From Rheinheimera pleomorphica (lineage in GTDB: Bacteria; Pseudomonadota; Gammaproteobacteria; Enterobacterales; Alteromonadaceae), in contig NZ_SIRR01000031.1 in assembly GCF_011634895.1 (NCBI RefSeq), forward strand, positions 303,932 to 367,931: a stretch of DNA of 64,000 bases, read 5' to 3'. Shown in pieces: positions 62,965-64,000 of the stretch (its first letter is position 1; the number at the start of each line of letters is the position of its first letter). The translations under genes were made by a program, and so were the position numbers. The notes under the pieces are model-generated. The model was not told where the DNA came from, did not search any database, and worked only from the letters and a program-made list of their open reading frames with translations.

Positions 62965-64000
62965 TTACTGATTTGCCTGGCCTGCAACAATCATCAGCAT
63001 TAGCTTAGACTTACGTCTGTTTTTCGCCGGTTTAGGCGCAAATGACAGTTCCAGCGCTATACGGCTATCAACCGTAATTTGACAGTGCTCGTCTACCACA
63101 GTACAAGGTTCTGGCCAGCCATTAAATACATCGCCGCGAACCATAGCAGTGCTTAAGATAACGACTTCTCCACGCGGGTAAAATGCACTGCATTGACTAC
63201 CGCACAACAGCTTTTCATCTGCCGACACAATGCTACTTTGGCCTTCACCGCCAAGCTTAAGCAATAACTGGAACTGCTCCGGCTGAACTATACGAACATA
63301 GCCATTAAACAACACCTCGCTGTTTGCGTGCATAAGGGTATTAAAGCCGGATAAAGCTGAGGCAAAGGTAATTATTTGCTGGCCCTGTCCGGATAACAGG
63401 ACCTTATGCGCATCCGTGCTTAAGAAATTCATACGACTCTCAGCATAACTTGTCGTAAGCTGGGTAAAGTCACCTTTTACTTCCAATACCCCTGCCGTCA
63501 GTTGCCCATCATGACTCCTGCGGCTTTGCATTACAAAATCGCCCTGCACCAGCACATAATCAGCGTCATTGGTCATGACCAGCTGGCCGGTGCTTTCAGC
63601 ATAGCCTTCGGTTTCCAACCGTTGCTGCAGGCGATAATCGCCTTCTACCAGCAAACGCCCGCCGCCAAGCCGCATGATCCCAGCAGAATGTAACAGCTCT
63701 CCTTTAATGGTTAAGCTATGGCCGGCCAGATTAATTTCACCTCCGGCTAAGTGGTAATTCCCCTGGATCACCTCGTCGCGCTCCAGTGTCCAGTTCAGCC
63801 CTAACATAAAAGGCTGCAACGCCTGGCCATGGCTTACCAGACGCAGTGCCACCATCGGCGTAACAAAGCGCACGCTACTGCCCGAGCCTTCAGCCAGCTC
63901 TAAGGTTGCAAAGCGTGACTGTGAACTTCCCGCGCCGCCACTGGCAAAACTCACCTGCTGGCCCTGGCCGGATAACAGGACCTTATGCGTATCCGTGCTT
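62965..64000 (-). CDS. repetitive adhesin-like exported protein (C-terminal part)
   Basis: The gene is cut by the window edge: the minus-strand frame is open at 64000, and a GTG at 63954 is not a real start, since the residues before it (STDAHKVLLSGQGQQV) repeat the sequence 193 residues later (STDAHKVLLSGQGQQI). The visible 345 residues hold strand repeats such as NYHLAGGEINLAGHSLTIKG and GGRLLVEGDYRLQQR. An InlB-like domain ends the fold, followed by RRKSKLMLMIVAGQANQ, similar to the tails of the three preceding exported proteins. It is probably a surface or secreted adhesin. Confidence 0.82.
   Translation of the reverse strand, partial: STDTHKVLLSGQGQQVSFASGGAGSSQSRFATLELAEGSGSSVRFVTPMVALRLVSHGQALQPFMLGLNWTLERDEVIQGNYHLAGGEINLAGHSLTIKGELLHSAGIMRLGGGRLLVEGDYRLQQRLETEGYAESTGQLVMTNDADYVLVQGDFVMQSRRSHDGQLTAGVLEVKGDFTQLTTSYAESRMNFLSTDAHKVLLSGQGQQIITFASALSGFNTLMHANSEVLFNGYVRIVQPEQFQLLLKLGGEGQSSIVSADEKLLCGSQCSAFYPRGEVVILSTAMVRGDVFNGWPEPCTVVDEHCQITVDSRIALELSFAPKPAKNRRKSKLMLMIVAGQANQ

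Overview
The window looks like chromosome from a gammaproteobacterium of the Rheinheimera/Alishewanella type (order Alteromonadales or Chromatiales). The basis is housekeeping protein similarity, a canonical gammaproteobacterial 6S RNA placed just upstream of fthC, a ubiH-ubiI pair, a gcvT-gcvH-gcvP operon, moderate GC, and the proteobacterial exopolysaccharide genes. The genus is an inference and no database search was run. No rRNA, tRNA, CRISPR array, phage or intact insertion sequence was seen.

Layout. 1-4379 (+): molybdenum block, the end of moaB, then moaC, moaD, moaE and modABC, so cofactor synthesis and molybdate uptake are adjacent; a hairpin-rich 240-bp insert separates moaC from moaD. 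4376-6193 (-): small accessory genes, with an orphan antitoxin, a ParE/RelE-type toxin with its antitoxin, a small acidic protein and an exported Rap1a/Tai-like protein. 6386-14079 (-): the glycine cleavage operon gcvT-gcvH-gcvP downstream of ygfB-ubiH-ubiI. 14276-17399 (+): 6S RNA, fthC, rpiA and serA, broken up by clusters of a dispersed GC-rich palindrome. 17587-22307: small membrane and hypothetical genes, thymidine kinase, a glycosyltransferase and a GAF-GGDEF diguanylate cyclase.

22370-46300 is a large surface-polysaccharide region. It holds yjbEFGH-like secretion genes, a WbpM/CapD-type dehydratase, UDP-glucose dehydrogenase, a beta-CASP metallo-hydrolase, a KpsC-like Kdo transferase, several glycosyltransferases (one GT29 sialyltransferase-like, one GT2-GT4 fusion), an AlgX-like O-acetyltransferase, the full dTDP-rhamnose set rfbBDAC and a beta-propeller-like protein. 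46327-52007 (-) is the sulfate activation operon cysD-cysN-SLC13 transporter-cysC-DHH phosphoesterase.

52371-64000 encodes large exported proteins: a leucine-rich repeat protein, a duplicated protein with calcium-binding type-3 repeats, a reprolysin-like metalloprotease and a repetitive adhesin-like protein running off the window, plus a small membrane-anchored protein built of INIG repeats. The four large proteins end in a similar short tail (basic residues, then a short Trp/Leu-rich hydrophobic segment usually closed by Pro). I do not recognise this tail as a described sorting signal, and it is the best candidate for something new here. The second candidate is the dispersed palindrome family, one copy of which sits in frame inside rfbB.
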